From Arachis hypogaea (lineage: Eukaryota > Streptophyta > Magnoliopsida > Fabales > Fabaceae), in contig NC_092053.1 in the NCBI RefSeq assembly GCF_003086295.3, forward strand, positions 116,332,445 through 116,396,444: a stretch of DNA of 64,000 nucleotides, given 5' to 3'. Position numbers and translations under genes: made by a program. Under the pieces are notes generated by a model. That model saw only the letters and a list, made by a program, of their open reading frames with translations. It was not told where the DNA came from and made no database searches. Of the stretch, positions 23,602-36,817 are shown one piece after another; the stretch's first letter is position 1, and each line of letters begins with the position of its first letter.

Positions 23602-25307
23602 TGATGAGCGGATAATTTATACGCTTTTTGACATTGTTTTTAGTAGAATCTAGTTACTTTTAGGGATGTTTTCATTAGTTTTTATGTTAAATTCACATTT
23701 CTGGAATTTACTATGAGTTTGTGTGTTTTTCTGTGATTTCAGGTATTTTCTGATTGAAATTGAGGGACTTGAGCAAAAATCAGACTCAGAGGTTGAAGAA
23801 GGACTGCTGATGCTGCTGGATTCTGACCTCCCTGCACTCAAAGTGGATTTTATGGAGCTACAGAACTCGAAATGGCGCGCTCCCAATTGCTTTAGAAAGT
23901 AGACATCCAGGGCTTTCCAGAAATGTATAATAGTCCATACTTTGGCCAAGAATAGACGATACAAACTGGCGTTCAACGCCAGCTTTCTGCCCAAATCTAG
24001 CGTCCAGCGCCAGAAAAGGAGCCAAAACCAGAGTTGAACGCCCAAACTGGCACAAAAGCTGGCGTTCAACTCCAAGGAGGACCTCTACACGTGCAACACT
24101 CAAAGCTCAGCCCAAGCACACACCAAGTGGGCCCCGGAAGTGGATTTATGCATCAATTACTTACTTCTGTAAACCCTAGTAGCTAGTTTATTATAAATAG
24201 GACATTTCACTATTGTATTTGATATCCAGAGTTTTATCTTCGGATCATAGTAGTCTTGGTTACTCCGGTTCCCCCTCTGGGGCCGAGACCAATGAAATCC
24301 ATTATCACTTATGTATTTTCAACGGTAGAGTTTCTGCACTCCATAGATTAAGGTGTGGAGCTCTGCTGTTCCTCAAAGATTAATGCAAAGTACTACTGTT
24401 TTCTATTCAATTCATCTTATTTAGCTTCTAAGATATTCATTCGCTCTTCAACCTGAATGTGATGAACGTGACAATCATCATCATTCCCTATGAACGCGTG
24501 CTTGACAACCACTTCCGTTCTACCTTCGACTGAATGAGTGTCTCTTAGATATCTTAATCAGAATCTTCGTGGTGTAAGCTAGAATGATGGCGGCATTCGA
24601 GAGATTCTGGAAGGTCTAAACCTTGTCTGTGGTATTCCAAGTAGGATTCAATGAATGAATGACTGTGACGAGCTCCAAACTCGCGATTGCCGGGCGTTAG
24701 TGACAGACGCAAAAGGAGGGTGAATCCTATTCCAGCATGATCGAGAACCGACATATGATTAGCCGTGCTGTGACAGAGCATGTGAGCATATTTTTCACTG
24801 AGAGGAGGGGATGTAGCCACTGACAACGGTGATGCCCTTGCATAAAGCCAGCCATGGAAAGGAGTAAGATTGATTGGATGAAGATAGCAGAAAAGCAGAG
24901 GTTTAGAGGAATGAGAAGCATCTCTATTCGCTTATCTGAAATTCTCACCAGTGATTTACATAAGTATTTCTATCCCTATTTATTATTTATTATTCGAAAA
25001 CACCATTATCAATTTATATCTGCCTAACTGAGATTTGCAAGGTGACCATAGCTTGCTTCATACCAACAATCTCCGTGGGATTCGACCCTTACTCACGTAA
25101 GGTATTACTTGGACGACCCAGTGCACTTGCTGGTTAGTTGTATCGAAGTTGTGAACCATGGTATTGGCACCATGTTCTTGGCGCCACTGCCAGGGAAAGA
25201 AAGAGCCGTGAATTTTATATAATTAAAGTGTAATCACGATTACGCGTACCAAGTTGCTCACGTTGCCAGGGATTGTTCGAGCCTGGACATCACAATTTCG
25301 TGCACCA
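23602..25307 (+). repeat. 5' LTR of E2
   Basis: 1706 bp. Compared with the 3' LTR I count about 21 substitutions (about 1.2%) and a few indels, the largest about 11 bp near 23643. It contains the GAGCT...CTTTCC module (23854-23945), palindromes (23966-24072), a TATA box (24192) and two internal primer-site-like units (25179 and 25255) before the real end. Confidence 0.92.
24192..24199 (+). promoter_or_regulatory. TATA box in the E2 5' LTR
   Basis: TATAAATA, conserved at 46523-46530 in the 3' LTR and in E1. Confidence 0.6.
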
Positions 25308-25313
25308 AGTTTT

Positions 25314-25333
25314 TGGCGCCGTTGCCGGGGATT
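25314..25333 (+). promoter_or_regulatory. Primer binding site of E2 (tRNA-Asp)
   Basis: TGGCGCCGTTGCCGGGGATT, six bases after the LTR end, complementary to the 3' end of plant tRNA-Asp. Confidence 0.9.
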
Positions 25334-27197
25334 GTTCGAGTTTGGACAACTAACGGTTCATCTTGTTGCTCAGATTAGGTAATTTTCTTTTTATTTTATT
25401 TTCAAAAATTTTTCAAAAATATTTCTAAAATTTTCTCATCTGTTTTCGAAAAAAATAACAATGTTTTCAAAAAAATTTTTATTCAAAATTTTTAAGAATG
25501 AATTCCAGTGTTTCATGAAGCATGTTGAAGCCTGGCTGGCTGTAAAGCCATGTCTAATTCCTTTGGGAATGAGTATATCAGGCATATCATGTCTGAATTA
25601 CATGCTGACGCTTGGCTGGCCATTGGCCATGTCTAGTGTTTTGGACCGGAGCTTTCATTGAAGGCTTGGCTGGCTAGTGAGCCATGTCTAATTCCTGGAC
25701 TGAAGCTTTAGACTAAGAATGCAAGATTCCTGGAATTCATGTTAAAAATTTTGGAATCCTTATTTTTTCTTTTTCAATTAATTTTTCGAAAAAAATCCAA
25801 AAAAAAATTAGAAAATCATAAAAATCAAAAACAATTTTTGTGTTTCTTGTTTGAGTCATGAGTCATGTCATAAGTTTGGTGTCAATTGCATGTGCATCTT
25901 GCATTTTTCGAAAATTTCATGCATTCATAGTGTTCTTCATGATCTTCAAGTTGTTCTTGGTAAGTCTTCTTGTTTGATCTTGATGATTTTTTGTTTTGTG
26001 TCTTTTCATGTTTATCATATGCATTTTTGAATTCTTAGTGTCTAAGCATTAAAGAATTCTAAGTTTGGTGTCTTGCATGTTTTATTTGCATTAAAAATTT
26101 TTCAAAATTGTGTCTATGATGTTCATCTTGACATTCATAGTGTTCTTGGTGTTCATCTTGACATTCATAGCATTCTTGCATGCATCACATGTTTTGATCT
26201 AAAAATTTCATGCATTGCATTATTTTACTTATTTTTTCTCTCTCATCATAAAAATTCAAAAATAAAAAAAAATATATCTTTCCCTTTTTCTCTCATCAAA
26301 TTCGAAAATTTGAGTTAACTTTTTCAAAAATTTTTAAAATCAAATTGTTTCTCATGAGTCAAATCAAATTTTCAATTTGAAAATCTTATCTTTTTCAAAA
26401 TCTTTTTCAAAAATCAAATCTTTTTCAAAATTCTTAGTTATTTTCGAAAATTCCAAAAATATTTTTCAAAAATCTTTTTCTTATTTTTATACCAAATTTT
26501 CGAAAATAACAATAACAATTAATGTTTTGATTCAAAAATTTCAAGTTTGTTACTTGCTTGTTAAGAAAGATTCAAACTTTGAGTTCTAGAATCATATCTT
26601 GTGATTTCTTATGAATCAAGTCATTAATTGTGATTTTAAAAAATCAAATCTTTTTCAAAAACTAATTCCTATCATATCTTTTCAAAAATATCTTATTATC
26701 TTATCTTTTTCAAAAATATGATTTCAAAATATCTTTTCTAACCTCCTAACTTCTTATCTTTTCAAAATTTGTTTCAACTAACTAACTAACTTTTTGTTTG
26801 TTTCTTAGCTTTTTCAAAACTACCTAATTAACTCTCTCTCTCTCATTTTCGAAAATATCTTCCCCCTTTTTCAAAATTTCTTTTTAATTTATTAATTATT
26901 TTAATTTTTAAATCTTAATTTTCGAAAATTACTAACATTTTTCAAAAACTATTTTCAAAAATCACTAACTCTTTTTCAAAAATTATTTTCGAAAATTCCT
27001 TCTCTCTCATCTTATTCTATTTATTTATTCATCTACTAACATCTCATCTCACATCTCTGCCATCCTCACAGTTGTGTTTCTTTCTTTACATCACATTCTT
27101 TCTCCCCCTTTTCTTCCACTTACAAAGGGATCCCTATACTGTAGTATAAAGGATCTCTATTATTATTATTATTTTTCTGTGCCCTCTTCTTTGTCAT
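25334..27197 (+). other. E2 leader between primer site and gag
   Basis: AT-rich with no gene. At 25527-25695 there are three hairpin units (TGGCT...AGCCA, TGGCCATTGGCCA, TGGCT...AGCCA), each followed by TGTCTA. AAGTTTGGTGT occurs at 25872 and 26061. From 26220 on there are dense TTTTTCAAAA and TTTTCGAAAA runs. Confidence 0.65.
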
Positions 27198-29465
27198 ATG
27201 AGCAGGAGCAAGGATAAGAACATTCTTGTGGAAGCAGATCCAGAACCTGAAAGGACTCAGAAAAGGAAACTAAGAGAAGCTAAAATACAACAATCCAGAG
27301 ATAACCTTTCAGAAATTTTCGAACAGGAAGAGGACATGGCAGCCGAAAATAATAATAATGTAAGGAAGATGCTTGGTTACTTTACTGCACCTAATTCCAA
27401 TTTACATGGAAGAAGCATCTCCATTCCTGCCATTGGAGCAAACAACTTTGAGCTGAAACCTCAATTAGTTTCTCTGATGCAGCAGAACTGCAAGTTTCAT
27501 GGACTTCCATCTGAAGATCCTTTTCAGTTCTTAACTGAATTCTTGCAGATATGTGATACTGTTAAGACTAATGGAGTAGATCCTGAAGTCTACAGGCTCA
27601 TGCTTTTCCCTTTTGCTGTAAGAGACAGAGCTAGATTATGGTTGGATTCTTAACCCAAAGACAGCCTGAACTCTTGGGATAAGCTGGTCACGACTTTCTT
27701 AGCCAAGTACTTTCCTTCTCAAAAGCTGAGCAAGCTTAGAGCTGATGTTCAAACCTTCAGACAGAAAGAGGGTGAATCCCTCTATGAAGCTTGGGAAAGA
27801 TACAAACAGTTGACCAAAAAGTGTCCCTCTGACATGCTTTCAGAATGGACCATCCTGGATATATTCTATGATGGTTTATTTGAGCTATCAAAGATGTCAC
27901 TGGACACTTCTGCAGGTGGATCCATTCACCTAAAGAAAACGCCTGCAGAAGCTCAAGAACTCATTGACATGGTTGCTAATAACCAGTTCATGTACACTTC
28001 TGAAAGGAATCCTGTGAGTAATGGGACGCCTATGAAGAAGGGAATTCTTGAAGTTGATACTCTGAATGCCATATTGGCTCAGAATAAAATATTGACTCAG
28101 CAGGTCAATATGATTTCTCAGAGTCTGAATGGAATGCAAGCTGCATCCAACAGTACTCAAGAGGCTTCTCCTGAAGAAGAAGCTTATGATCCTGAGAACC
28201 CTGCAATAGCAGAGGTAAATTATTTAGGTGAACCTTATGGAAACACCTATAACTCATCATGGAGAAATCATCCAAATTTCTCATGGAAGGATCAAAAGCC
28301 TCAACAAGGCTTTAATAATGGTGGAAGAAACAGGTTTAACAATAATAAACCTTTTCCATCATCCACTCAGCAACAGACAGAGAAATCTGAACAAAATGCT
28401 TCTAATTTAGCAAATCTAGTCTCTGATCTATCCAAGGCCACTGTGAGCTTCATGAATGAAACAAGGTCTTCCATTAGAAATTTGGAAGCACAAGTGGGCC
28501 AGCTGAGTAAAAGGATCACTGAAATCCCTCCTAGTACTCTCCCAAGCAATACAGAAGAGAATCCAAAAGGAGAGTGCAAGGCCATTGACATAAGCAAAAT
28601 GGCCGAACCCAAAGAGGGAGAGGAGGACGTGAATCCCAAGGAGGAAGACCTCCTGGGACGTCCAGTGATCAATAAGGAGCTTCCCTCTGAGGAACCAAAG
28701 GACTCTGAGGCTTATCTAGAGACCATAGAGATTCCATTGAACCTCCTTATGCCCTTCATGAGCTCTGATGAGTATTCCTCTTCTGAAGAGAATGAGGATG
28801 TTACTGAAGAGCAAACTGCCAAGTTTCTTGGTGCAATCATGAAGCTGAATGCCAAACTATTTGGCATTGATACTTGGGAAGTTGAACCTCCCTTGTTCAT
28901 CAATGAACTAAGTGATCTGGATCAACTGACATTGCCTCAGAAGAGACAGGATCCTGGAAAGCTCATAATACCCTGTACCATAGGCACCATGATCTTTAAG
29001 GCTCTGTGTGACCTTGGTTCAGGAATAAACCTCATGCCCCTCTCTGTAATAGAGAAACTGGGAATCTATGGGGTGCAAACTGCTAAAATCTAATTAGAGA
29101 TGACAGATAATTCCAGAAAACAGGCTTATGGACAAGTAGAAGACGTGTTAGTAAAGGTTGAGGGCCTTTACATCCCTGCTGATTTCATAGTCCTGGATAC
29201 TGGAAAGGAAGAGGATGAATCCATCATCCTAGGAAGACCTTTCCTGGCCACAGCAAGAGCTGTGATTGATGTTGACAGAGGTGAAATAGTCCTTCAATAG
29301 AATGAGGACTCCCTTGTGTTTAAAACTCAAGGATCTCCCTCTGCAACCATGGAGAGGAAGCAGAAAAAGCTTCTCTCAAAGCAGAGTCAACCAGAGCTCC
29401 CACAGTCAAACTCTAAGTTTGGTGTTGGGAGGCCACAACCAAACTCTAAGTTTGGTGTTGAACTC
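27198..29465 (+). pseudogene. gag-protease of E2, three in-frame stops, interrupted by E3
   Basis: The frame opens at ATG 27198 (MSRSKDKNILVEADPEPERT) and is homologous to the E1 gag. Stops TAA 27651-27653, TAA 29091-29093 and TAG 29298-29300 interrupt one continuous frame. The first replaces a CAA that is intact in E1. After gag comes an aspartic protease: [19 protein letters not shown] with its catalytic Asp at 29010-29012, and the flap/C-terminal motif ILGRPFLATARAVID. The protease would process the gag polyprotein. The end of the frame repeats PNSKFGVG-like units, and E3 inserted inside it; the frame resumes at 42586 and stops at TGA 42643-42645. No CCHC zinc knuckle is seen. Confidence 0.88.
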
Positions 29466-31008
29466 TGACAAACCCCAATTTGAGGATTTATCTTGTGATG
29501 ATTTCAGGGTTTTTATCAATGATTCCACACACTTTCCATATGAAAATACAAGATTTTGCATTCCTTCCCTAGTTTTGCCTCATGAATGAAAACATGCTTG
29601 CTTTGCACTAAAATAGATACATTTCTAATCTTCTCTTGATGCCATTCGATGCCGTGACTTGTGTGTTAAGTGGTTCCAGGATATAGAGTAGGAATGGACC
29701 GAAAGAGAGAAAGAAGACGGGTACGAAGAAAGGAAGCATGAGGATTAAGCCTTGGGAATTTCCGCATAGGCGCGTCCGCGCACCTGGCGCGCCCGCGCGG
29801 ATACGGCTACGTGGAGCCGAAGCCAAGAGCCGGCTTGAGAAGCGGCTAAGCCAGGATCTTCATGGGCGCGCACGCGTACATCACGCCTCCGCGCACATTG
29901 CAAGACGTCTCAACGGCGCGTGCGCGTGCCCTGCGCGTGCGCGCCGATTTGCGAATATGATTTTTTTAAGAAGTCACGTGACTTAGGCGTGGAGGCAGTT
30001 GAGGATTCCACTCTTAGAGAAGCACCTTGGCGGGAAAAGCTTAAGAAGACCAAAGGAACAAGGGTTAAGGACTTTAAGTTCATTTCTTCTAGATCTAGAT
30101 ATTTTTTCCCTTTTTTTGGAGAGAGGAGAGAGTTAGTTACATTTTTTGGGAGAAGAAGAGGGAGATTCCAAGCTTCACTAGGGTTCATCCTCTTCTAATT
30201 TCTGAATTTTCAATGACTTTTTGGTGAGATCCACTACAATTCTCATTCCACTTTATTCATGACATAGATTTTCTTCTCCAATTTCAAGTAGTAGATGCAA
30301 TTGATCAATTCTCATAGATCTAGAATTCAACTTTGTAATTTTGGATTTCATCTCTATTTTGGATTTTCATTGCTACTCTTTGAGACATGTTGTTAGATCT
30401 TTGTGTTGCAATACTTTCAATTTGACTTTTCTTCTCATTTTACTATGCCTTTCCTTCTTGCTCATCACAGGTTTGATAAAATGACAACACTAGCTATGGA
30501 GTAGAATTCTCACACTTGGCATAGGGTTTGGTCTTTGGAAGAAGTTGAATAGTGTATCAATAGTTGGTTTGGAATTAGGGATTGCTAGTTGGCTTGGAGT
30601 GCACTAAAGCTAGATTCCCATAAGGTGAAGCTAGGACTTGTAACTCAAGTTAATTACTTTCATTTGACCTTCCTCTATACCTAGGGGATAACTAAATGGA
30701 GCAAGGCCTAATTGTTGTCAACATTGAATGGACTATAAGGATAGGATTTCCGACGCCAACCCTAAGCCAAGTCTTTTGATAATTGATTGTTTGTTTCTCA
30801 TTGCTTTGCTAAAACCTTCAAAGAATTCCAACAAAGTTTACTAAATCAATAAGATACACACTTTGGCAATTCCAAGGGAGAACGACTCGGGAGACTAGTA
30901 CTCTCGGATATAGATTGTAGATTTGTTTGATGAAGGATTTGCGTCGGTTTAGACTATACTACGATTGATCAATTGATAATTTCTATACCGGCAAAAATCT
31001 ATTTGTCA
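29466..31008 (+). repeat. 5' LTR of E3
   Basis: 1543 bp, TG...CA. GC-rich palindromic blocks made of GCGCGTCCGCGC, GGCGCGCACGCG and similar occur at 29768-29948. I see no convincing TATA box. The short open frames in it are mirrored in the 3' LTR and are not genes. Confidence 0.93.
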
Positions 31009-31011
31009 AAA

Positions 31012-31029
31012 TGGCGCCGTTGCCGGGGA
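31012..31029 (+). promoter_or_regulatory. Primer binding site of E3 (tRNA-Asp)
   Basis: TGGCGCCGTTGCCGGGGA, three bases after the LTR end; same primer as E2 and E6. Confidence 0.9.
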
Positions 31030-31157
31030 ATTTGCTTAGTGTGCCATGTTATTGTTTTGGATTAAGTGTGTATATATGTACATAGTGCACTTCATTGTAA
31101 ATTGCTCAATTGATTAACTTCTCATCGTTACAATGAATTCCACTTCTCCTTCATTGC

Positions 31158-32888
31158 ATGACGCGTTCACAACCGAATCCGAGCTTAGCCCCTTTTGATC
31201 CGGAAATAGAACGAACTTTGTTTCATATTAGACAAGCTCGGAGGCGGCTAAGATTTGGAAAAGGTGAAGAGGTTTTCACCACCTCAACCACCTTACTACA
31301 AGTGAACATTGAACCGTCACTCAAAGAAGGCATTAATCATACTCCCATCAACCTCACTAACAATTCTTCTTTTGTTTTAGGTACTAATACTATGGATGCT
31401 CCAAGGAGAGTTACCATCAAGGAAGCGGGTGCACCGGATTATGTCCTTCAACCCCTCCATGTAACTCACCCCAATTTGAATGCGAATTTTGAATTGAAGA
31501 CCGCTTTGATCAACCTCCTACCCAAGTTTCATGGGCTTCCCGCACAAGACCCTATTCGACATCTCAAGGACTTTCACCGCATATGCTCAACTACTAGACG
31601 GGAAGGTTCCGATGAAGTTGCTATATGGTTGTTTGCTTTCCCTTTCTCTCTTGAGGACAAGGCCAAAGAATGGTTCTACACTCTCTCTAGTGAAGTTACC
31701 TCCGATTGGGACCTACTTAGAAGGGGATTCTTGGATAAATTCTTGCCCCCGGAAAAGATGGATAGGCTAAGGAAAGAAATGTCTTGTATTGTGCAAGGTG
31801 AGACGGAACCACTATATGAGTATTGGGAACGGTTTCGCAAACTACTAGATGCATGCCCTAATCACATGCTCGACACTCAAGTATTGCTTGGATACATATG
31901 TCAAGGGATGCGAGAGCAAGATAGAACCCTCTTGGACACTTCTAGCAATGGTTCTTTGTCCAAATACAAAACTGCGGAGGAGGCATGGCAACTCATTATT
32001 GACTTAGCCGAATCCAATCAACATATGAGGCGAAGAGTCAACCGTCCAAGGACCGTGAACGAGGTATCAACTAGTAGTGAAGCCACCGCTCTAACTCAAT
32101 CCTTGAATGAGATGACATCCGTTTTGAGGCAACTCCAATTGAACCAACAACAACCACAACAACCTCAATCATATCAACAACAACCTCCACCATCTCAACA
32201 ACACAACCAACAACAATTGGTCCCTCAAAGAGTATGTGGTATTTGCTCTTGCTACTCTCACTACACGGATGAGTGCCCAAACCTTCAAGAAGACAACACT
32301 TTGGCGGCCACCCATAATTTCTATGACCGCCCTAATCAAGGGTACTACCAAGGAGGTAATCCTAACCAAGGGCACCCTTATCAAGGAGGAAGCTACAACC
32401 AAGGTAGTGGACACAATAATCAAAATTGGAAAGACAATCATCAACAAGGGAATAGGGATAACAACAACAATGGAGGAGGTCAAAGATGGAACAACAACTC
32501 GCAAAATTTCTCACAAAACCGACCATACAACTTCCAAAATCAACCATACAACCAACAAAACTCACAAAGAAACTACCAAACATACCAACCACCGCATCAA
32601 AGACCACCACCCAACCAATCACAAGCCCCTCAACTCACATATGCAACCACCCCTCCAACCAAGACGAAACACTCCGGACCATCATCCAAGGCCAAAAGGA
32701 ACTACAAAACACACTTGCTTCCGGCCTCACCGGCCTCACCTCTACACTACAAGCTCTTCTTGCACGTATGGACACACCATCGACCTCTACTCCTCAACCC
32801 CCAATCCAAAGTGTCATTCCCTCTCAACCTCAACCAAATCCAAAAGGGGGCATCAATGCCATCACCCTTAGATCCGGTACACAACTAA
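31158..32888 (+). CDS. gag: gag of E3 (runs out of frame near 32650)
   Basis: Starts at ATG 31158 ([20 protein letters not shown]). Gag assembles the particle and binds element RNA. The gag core is clear ([50 protein letters not shown], residues about 120-250). A perfect CX2CX4HX4C zinc knuckle uses C360, C363, H368 and C373 and binds nucleic acid. A Gln/Asn/Gly-rich tail follows. From about codon 500 the residues stop looking like the family, while the overlapping frame (from 32657) becomes family-like. Relative to a single gag-pol frame this fits loss of one base between about 32640 and 32660. No retroviral slippery heptamer is visible there, so a mutation is more likely than programmed frameshifting. 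Confidence 0.88.
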   Translation: MTRSQPNPSLAPFDPEIERTLFHIRQARRRLRFGKGEEVFTTSTTLLQVNIEPSLKEGINHTPINLTNNSSFVLGTNTMDAPRRVTIKEAGAPDYVLQPLHVTHPNLNANFELKTALINLLPKFHGLPAQDPIRHLKDFHRICSTTRREGSDEVAIWLFAFPFSLEDKAKEWFYTLSSEVTSDWDLLRRGFLDKFLPPEKMDRLRKEMSCIVQGETEPLYEYWERFRKLLDACPNHMLDTQVLLGYICQGMREQDRTLLDTSSNGSLSKYKTAEEAWQLIIDLAESNQHMRRRVNRPRTVNEVSTSSEATALTQSLNEMTSVLRQLQLNQQQPQQPQSYQQQPPPSQQHNQQQLVPQRVCGICSCYSHYTDECPNLQEDNTLAATHNFYDRPNQGYYQGGNPNQGHPYQGGSYNQGSGHNNQNWKDNHQQGNRDNNNNGGGQRWNNNSQNFSQNRPYNFQNQPYNQQNSQRNYQTYQPPHQRPPPNQSQAPQLTYATTPPTKTKHSGPSSKAKRNYKTHLLPASPASPLHYKLFLHVWTHHRPLLLNPQSKVSFPLNLNQIQKGASMPSPLDPVHN

Positions 32889-35800
32889 AAGAAAAGGAAG
32901 CAAAGGACCCAAGTCCTATCTCAACTGCCCAGGAGGAAGAGAGAATAGATATAGAGGAGGTAGTGGAAGAGGAGGTAGTGGAAGAGGAGACACCACAAGC
33001 CATAGTTGAAGATGAAGCCCAACCAACAAGGGAGACACCCAAGACCAAAAGAACCTTGGAAGAAGGAATTGCTCAACCACTTCCATTTCCAACACTTGCA
33101 AAGAAAGCTAAAAAGTGCATGGAACTCGACCCTAAAATGGTAGAAATGTTCAAGAAAGTTGAGGTAACCATCCCCCTCTTTGATGCCATCCATCAAGTTC
33201 CTAAATATGCTAAATTCCTCAAAGATTTATGCATAAACAAGGATAGAATTCTTGAATTGGAAACCATCCCATTGGGGAGTTCTATTTCCGCTTTGATGGG
33301 AACATTACCGGAGAAGTGTGATGACCCGGGCCCTTGTATGGTCACTTGCACCGTCAATGGAGTTCAGTTTAAAGATTGTATGTGTGACCTCGGAGCATGT
33401 GTTAGCATCATGCCGCTCTCCGTTTATCGGGTATTGAACTTGCCCCCACTAAAAAGGTCGACGGCAAGATTTGTCCTAGCGGATAAGAGCATAATAACCG
33501 TAGCAGGTGTTGCGGAAGATGTATTGGTGAATATAAAGGGGTTGGTGTTTCCGATTGACTTCTATGTCCTTGAAATGCCGTCAAGCGAAACCGAGAGAGC
33601 ATCCTCTATCCTACTTGGAAGGCCCTTCTTGAGAACTTCTAGATTTAAGCTTGATGCTTACTCGGGGAACTACTCATTTGAAATTGATGGAAGAATTGTA
33701 AGCTTTAGCCTAGAGGAAGCAATGAAGCATCCACCGGAGAATCATTCTCTATTTCGGTGTGACCCAATCGATAACATAGTAGCCGAAGTGCATCTTGCAA
33801 GATTAGATGAGAAATACATGGTCAAAGAGGCAAATGAAGAGTCAAGCGAACTAAATACTACACATCATACAAGCCATCCGGAAACTCAAACTTCAAGGAA
33901 TGACAAGAAGATGGAATTGAAGCCACTACCACCTCACTTAAGGTATTCATACCTTGATGAAGCCCAAAAGCTACCCGTGATAATTGCACAAGAGTTAACT
34001 CCTCAACAAGAAGAAAAATTGCTGAATGTATTGAGGAAAAACAAAAGGGCAATTGGGTGGAGTTTGGCGGATCTAGTGGGAATAAGCCTCCAAGTATGCG
34101 AGCACCGCATATTTCTTGAAGAAGGAGCAAGACCGGTCCGACAACCTCAAAGGAGACTCAACCCAACTATTCTTGAGGTGGTAAAGAAAGAAGTCACCAA
34201 GCTACTTGAGGCGGACATCATCTATCCTATCTCGGATAGTGAATGGGTAAGCCCGGTCCAAGTAGTGCCAAAGAAGTCCGGAGTGACAACCATCAAAAAC
34301 GAAAGTGGTGAACTTATAGCAACAAGAGTGCAGAATTCTTGGAGAGTATGCATAGACTACCGAAGATTGAATGCGGCCACAAGAAAAGACCATTTTCCAC
34401 TACCATTTATCGATCAAATGCTTGATCGGTTAGCCGATAAATCATACTATTGTTTTCTTGATGGCTACTCCGGATACTTCCAAATTCATATTGCTCTAGA
34501 AGACCAAGAAAAAACTACATTTACCTGCCCCTTTGGAACGTATGCTTACAAGCGTATGCCATTTGGCCTATGCAATGCACCGGCAACGTTTCAAAGATGC
34601 ATGATGAGCCTATTTGCGGACTTTCTAGAGCAATCAATGGAAGTTTTCATGGATGATTTTAGCGTGTATGGTGAGTCATTTGAGCATTGCTTAGGTAACC
34701 TTGAAAAAGTCTTAGAGAGATGCACCAAAATAAACCTTGTCTTAAATTTTGAAAAATGTCATTTCATGGTCAAACAAGGCATTATTTTGGGACACATAGT
34801 ATCAAAGGAAGGCATCTCCGTAGATCCGGCAAAGATAAATGTCATATCTAGTTTACCTTACCCCTCCTCCGAGAGGGAAGTCCGTTCTTTTCTTGGACAT
34901 GCAGGATTCTACCGGAGATTCATTAAGGACTTTAGTAAGGTGGCCTTACCTCTCTCCCGATTACTACAAAAAGACACCGAATTTGAGATGAGCAAGGAAT
35001 GTATGGAAGCATATGACAAACTCAAGGTAGCATTGACACAAGCCCCTATTGTACGAGGACCCAATTGGACTCAACCCTTTGAAATCATGTGTGATGCTTC
35101 GAATTATGCGATAGGAGCCGCGTTAGCACAACGCGAAGGTAAGATTCCATATGTCATAGCTTATGCTTCCAAAACATTAGACGGAGCCCAATCCAACTAC
35201 ACCACTACCGAAAAGGAACTTCTAGCTATTGTTTTTGCTTTGGACAAGTTCCGGGCCTATCTTCTTGGTTCCAAGGTAGTAGTGTACTCGGATCACGCGG
35301 CACTAAAGTACTTGTTGGCAAAAAAGGAATCCAAACCGAGATTAATTCGTTGGGTGCTCTTATTACAAGAATTTGACTTGGAAATCAAAGATAGGAGCGG
35401 TGCCCAAAACCTAGTGGCGGACCATTTAAGTCGCCTCGAACACACAAAAGGCAACATCACTCCTATCAATGATTCCTTTCCTTTAGATGCCTTGCATGCA
35501 ATCTCGGAAGTGGTTCCTTGGTATGCCCCAATAGCAAACTATTTGGTTTCACGCACTTTCCCTCCCAATCTCAACAAACACCAAAAGGATAAGCTGAAAA
35601 GCGAATCCAAATACTATATTTGGGATGATCCCTATTTGTGGAGGTGTGGAGCGGACCAAATAGTGCGCCGGTGCATACCTCAAACCGAATTCCAAGCAAT
35701 CTTGGACGCTTGCCATGCTTCCGAAGGAGGTGGCCACTATGGGCCCCAAAGAACGGCAAGAAAAATCCTTGATTGCGGATTTTGGTGGCCAACTCTTCTC

Positions 35801-36817
35801 AAAGATGCTTCTTTCTATTGCAAATCTTGTCCCCAATGTATTAGGTTTGGAGATATTTCCAAGAAGGACGAAATTCCCCAACAAAATATGCTTTTTTGTG
35901 AAATCTTTGACGTATGGGGAATCGACTTCATGGGACCATTTCCAAACTCCAATGGTTTTCTCTACATCTTGTTAGCCGTCGATTATGTGTCAAAATGGGT
36001 TGAGGCAATCCCCACCCGAACGGATGACGCTAATGTTGTGTATTCTTTTGTGAGGAACAACATCATTTGTCGCTTTGGCGCCCCAAGAGCAATCATAAGT
36101 GACCAAGGATCCCACTTTTGCAACAAAAGAATAGACGGCCTCATGAGAAAATATGGCATCATCCACGAAGTCGCCACGGCTTACCACCCTCAGACAAACG
36201 GCCAAGCCGAAGTCTCTAACCGGGAAATCAAGCATGTGTTGGAAAGGATTGTAAGGCCGAATAGGAAATATTGGAGCACTAAACTCTCCGATGCACTGTG
36301 GGCCTATCGAACGACTTACAAGACACCCATTGGCATGAGCCCCTTCCGGCTTGTATATGGAAAAGCATGTCACCTACCGGTAGAGATTGAACATAAAGCT
36401 TATTGGGCCGTAAAGGAGTGTAATATGAGCTTGGGTGGGGCCGGAGTAGAGAGAAAGCTTCAATTGGCTGAATTAGAATGTATGAGATTGGAAGCTTATG
36501 ACAACTCTCGACTCTATAAGGAAAAGTTGAAAGCCATCCATGATAAGAACATTAGGAGAAGAGAATTCCAACCCGGTGACCTAGTCCTTCTCTACAATTC
36601 AAGGTTGAGATTACTACCCGGAAAGCTTAGATCAAGGTGGGATGGACCCTACCAAGTGGAGAAAGTAGAACCTTATGGAGTCTATCACTTGCACCACCCA
36701 TCAAGCCCGGACATCTTCAAGGTAAACGGGCACCATCTCAAATTGTATCATGGTGAGCAAAGAAAGAACGCCAAGGAATTTGAAGTGTTCCTCTTGAGGG
36801 ATGCAACTCTTGAATAA
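32486..36817 (+). CDS. pol: pol of E3: protease, reverse transcriptase, RNase H, integrase
   Basis: Open for 1443 codons; residues before about 58 (32657) are out-of-frame gag sequence. Numbering from 32486: aspartic protease near 290-400 with CDLGA (Asp301) and [12 protein letters not shown] near 600-790 with catalytic Asp659 (FLDGYSG) and Asp723/Asp724 in FMDD, plus [16 protein letters not shown]; RNase H from Asp870 (MCDASN) through [17 protein letters not shown] and [11 protein letters not shown]; integrase with H1077, H1084, C1115, C1118 and the DD35E triad Asp1147, Asp1206, Glu1242 (exactly 35 residues between the last two). The C-terminal GPY-type motif [10 protein letters not shown] is present; no chromodomain is seen. 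All catalytic residues I can check are kept. These enzymes copy the RNA and integrate the DNA. Confidence 0.93.
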   Translation: MEQQLAKFLTKPTIQLPKSTIQPTKLTKKLPNIPTTASKTTTQPITSPSTHICNHPSNQDETLRTIIQGQKELQNTLASGLTGLTSTLQALLARMDTPSTSTPQPPIQSVIPSQPQPNPKGGINAITLRSGTQLKEKEAKDPSPISTAQEEERIDIEEVVEEEVVEEETPQAIVEDEAQPTRETPKTKRTLEEGIAQPLPFPTLAKKAKKCMELDPKMVEMFKKVEVTIPLFDAIHQVPKYAKFLKDLCINKDRILELETIPLGSSISALMGTLPEKCDDPGPCMVTCTVNGVQFKDCMCDLGACVSIMPLSVYRVLNLPPLKRSTARFVLADKSIITVAGVAEDVLVNIKGLVFPIDFYVLEMPSSETERASSILLGRPFLRTSRFKLDAYSGNYSFEIDGRIVSFSLEEAMKHPPENHSLFRCDPIDNIVAEVHLARLDEKYMVKEANEESSELNTTHHTSHPETQTSRNDKKMELKPLPPHLRYSYLDEAQKLPVIIAQELTPQQEEKLLNVLRKNKRAIGWSLADLVGISLQVCEHRIFLEEGARPVRQPQRRLNPTILEVVKKEVTKLLEADIIYPISDSEWVSPVQVVPKKSGVTTIKNESGELIATRVQNSWRVCIDYRRLNAATRKDHFPLPFIDQMLDRLADKSYYCFLDGYSGYFQIHIALEDQEKTTFTCPFGTYAYKRMPFGLCNAPATFQRCMMSLFADFLEQSMEVFMDDFSVYGESFEHCLGNLEKVLERCTKINLVLNFEKCHFMVKQGIILGHIVSKEGISVDPAKINVISSLPYPSSEREVRSFLGHAGFYRRFIKDFSKVALPLSRLLQKDTEFEMSKECMEAYDKLKVALTQAPIVRGPNWTQPFEIMCDASNYAIGAALAQREGKIPYVIAYASKTLDGAQSNYTTTEKELLAIVFALDKFRAYLLGSKVVVYSDHAALKYLLAKKESKPRLIRWVLLLQEFDLEIKDRSGAQNLVADHLSRLEHTKGNITPINDSFPLDALHAISEVVPWYAPIANYLVSRTFPPNLNKHQKDKLKSESKYYIWDDPYLWRCGADQIVRRCIPQTEFQAILDACHASEGGGHYGPQRTARKILDCGFWWPTLLKDASFYCKSCPQCIRFGDISKKDEIPQQNMLFCEIFDVWGIDFMGPFPNSNGFLYILLAVDYVSKWVEAIPTRTDDANVVYSFVRNNIICRFGAPRAIISDQGSHFCNKRIDGLMRKYGIIHEVATAYHPQTNGQAEVSNREIKHVLERIVRPNRKYWSTKLSDALWAYRTTYKTPIGMSPFRLVYGKACHLPVEIEHKAYWAVKECNMSLGGAGVERKLQLAELECMRLEAYDNSRLYKEKLKAIHDKNIRRREFQPGDLVLLYNSRLRLLPGKLRSRWDGPYQVEKVEPYGVYHLHHPSSPDIFKVNGHHLKLYHGEQRKNAKEFEVFLLRDATLE

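Noticed and set aside
29738..30198. Open frames of 82-92 codons on both strands, repeated at 41310-41770
   Set aside because: LTR sequence of E3 duplicated in both LTRs; Arg/Ala-rich products of CG palindromes, no known domain.
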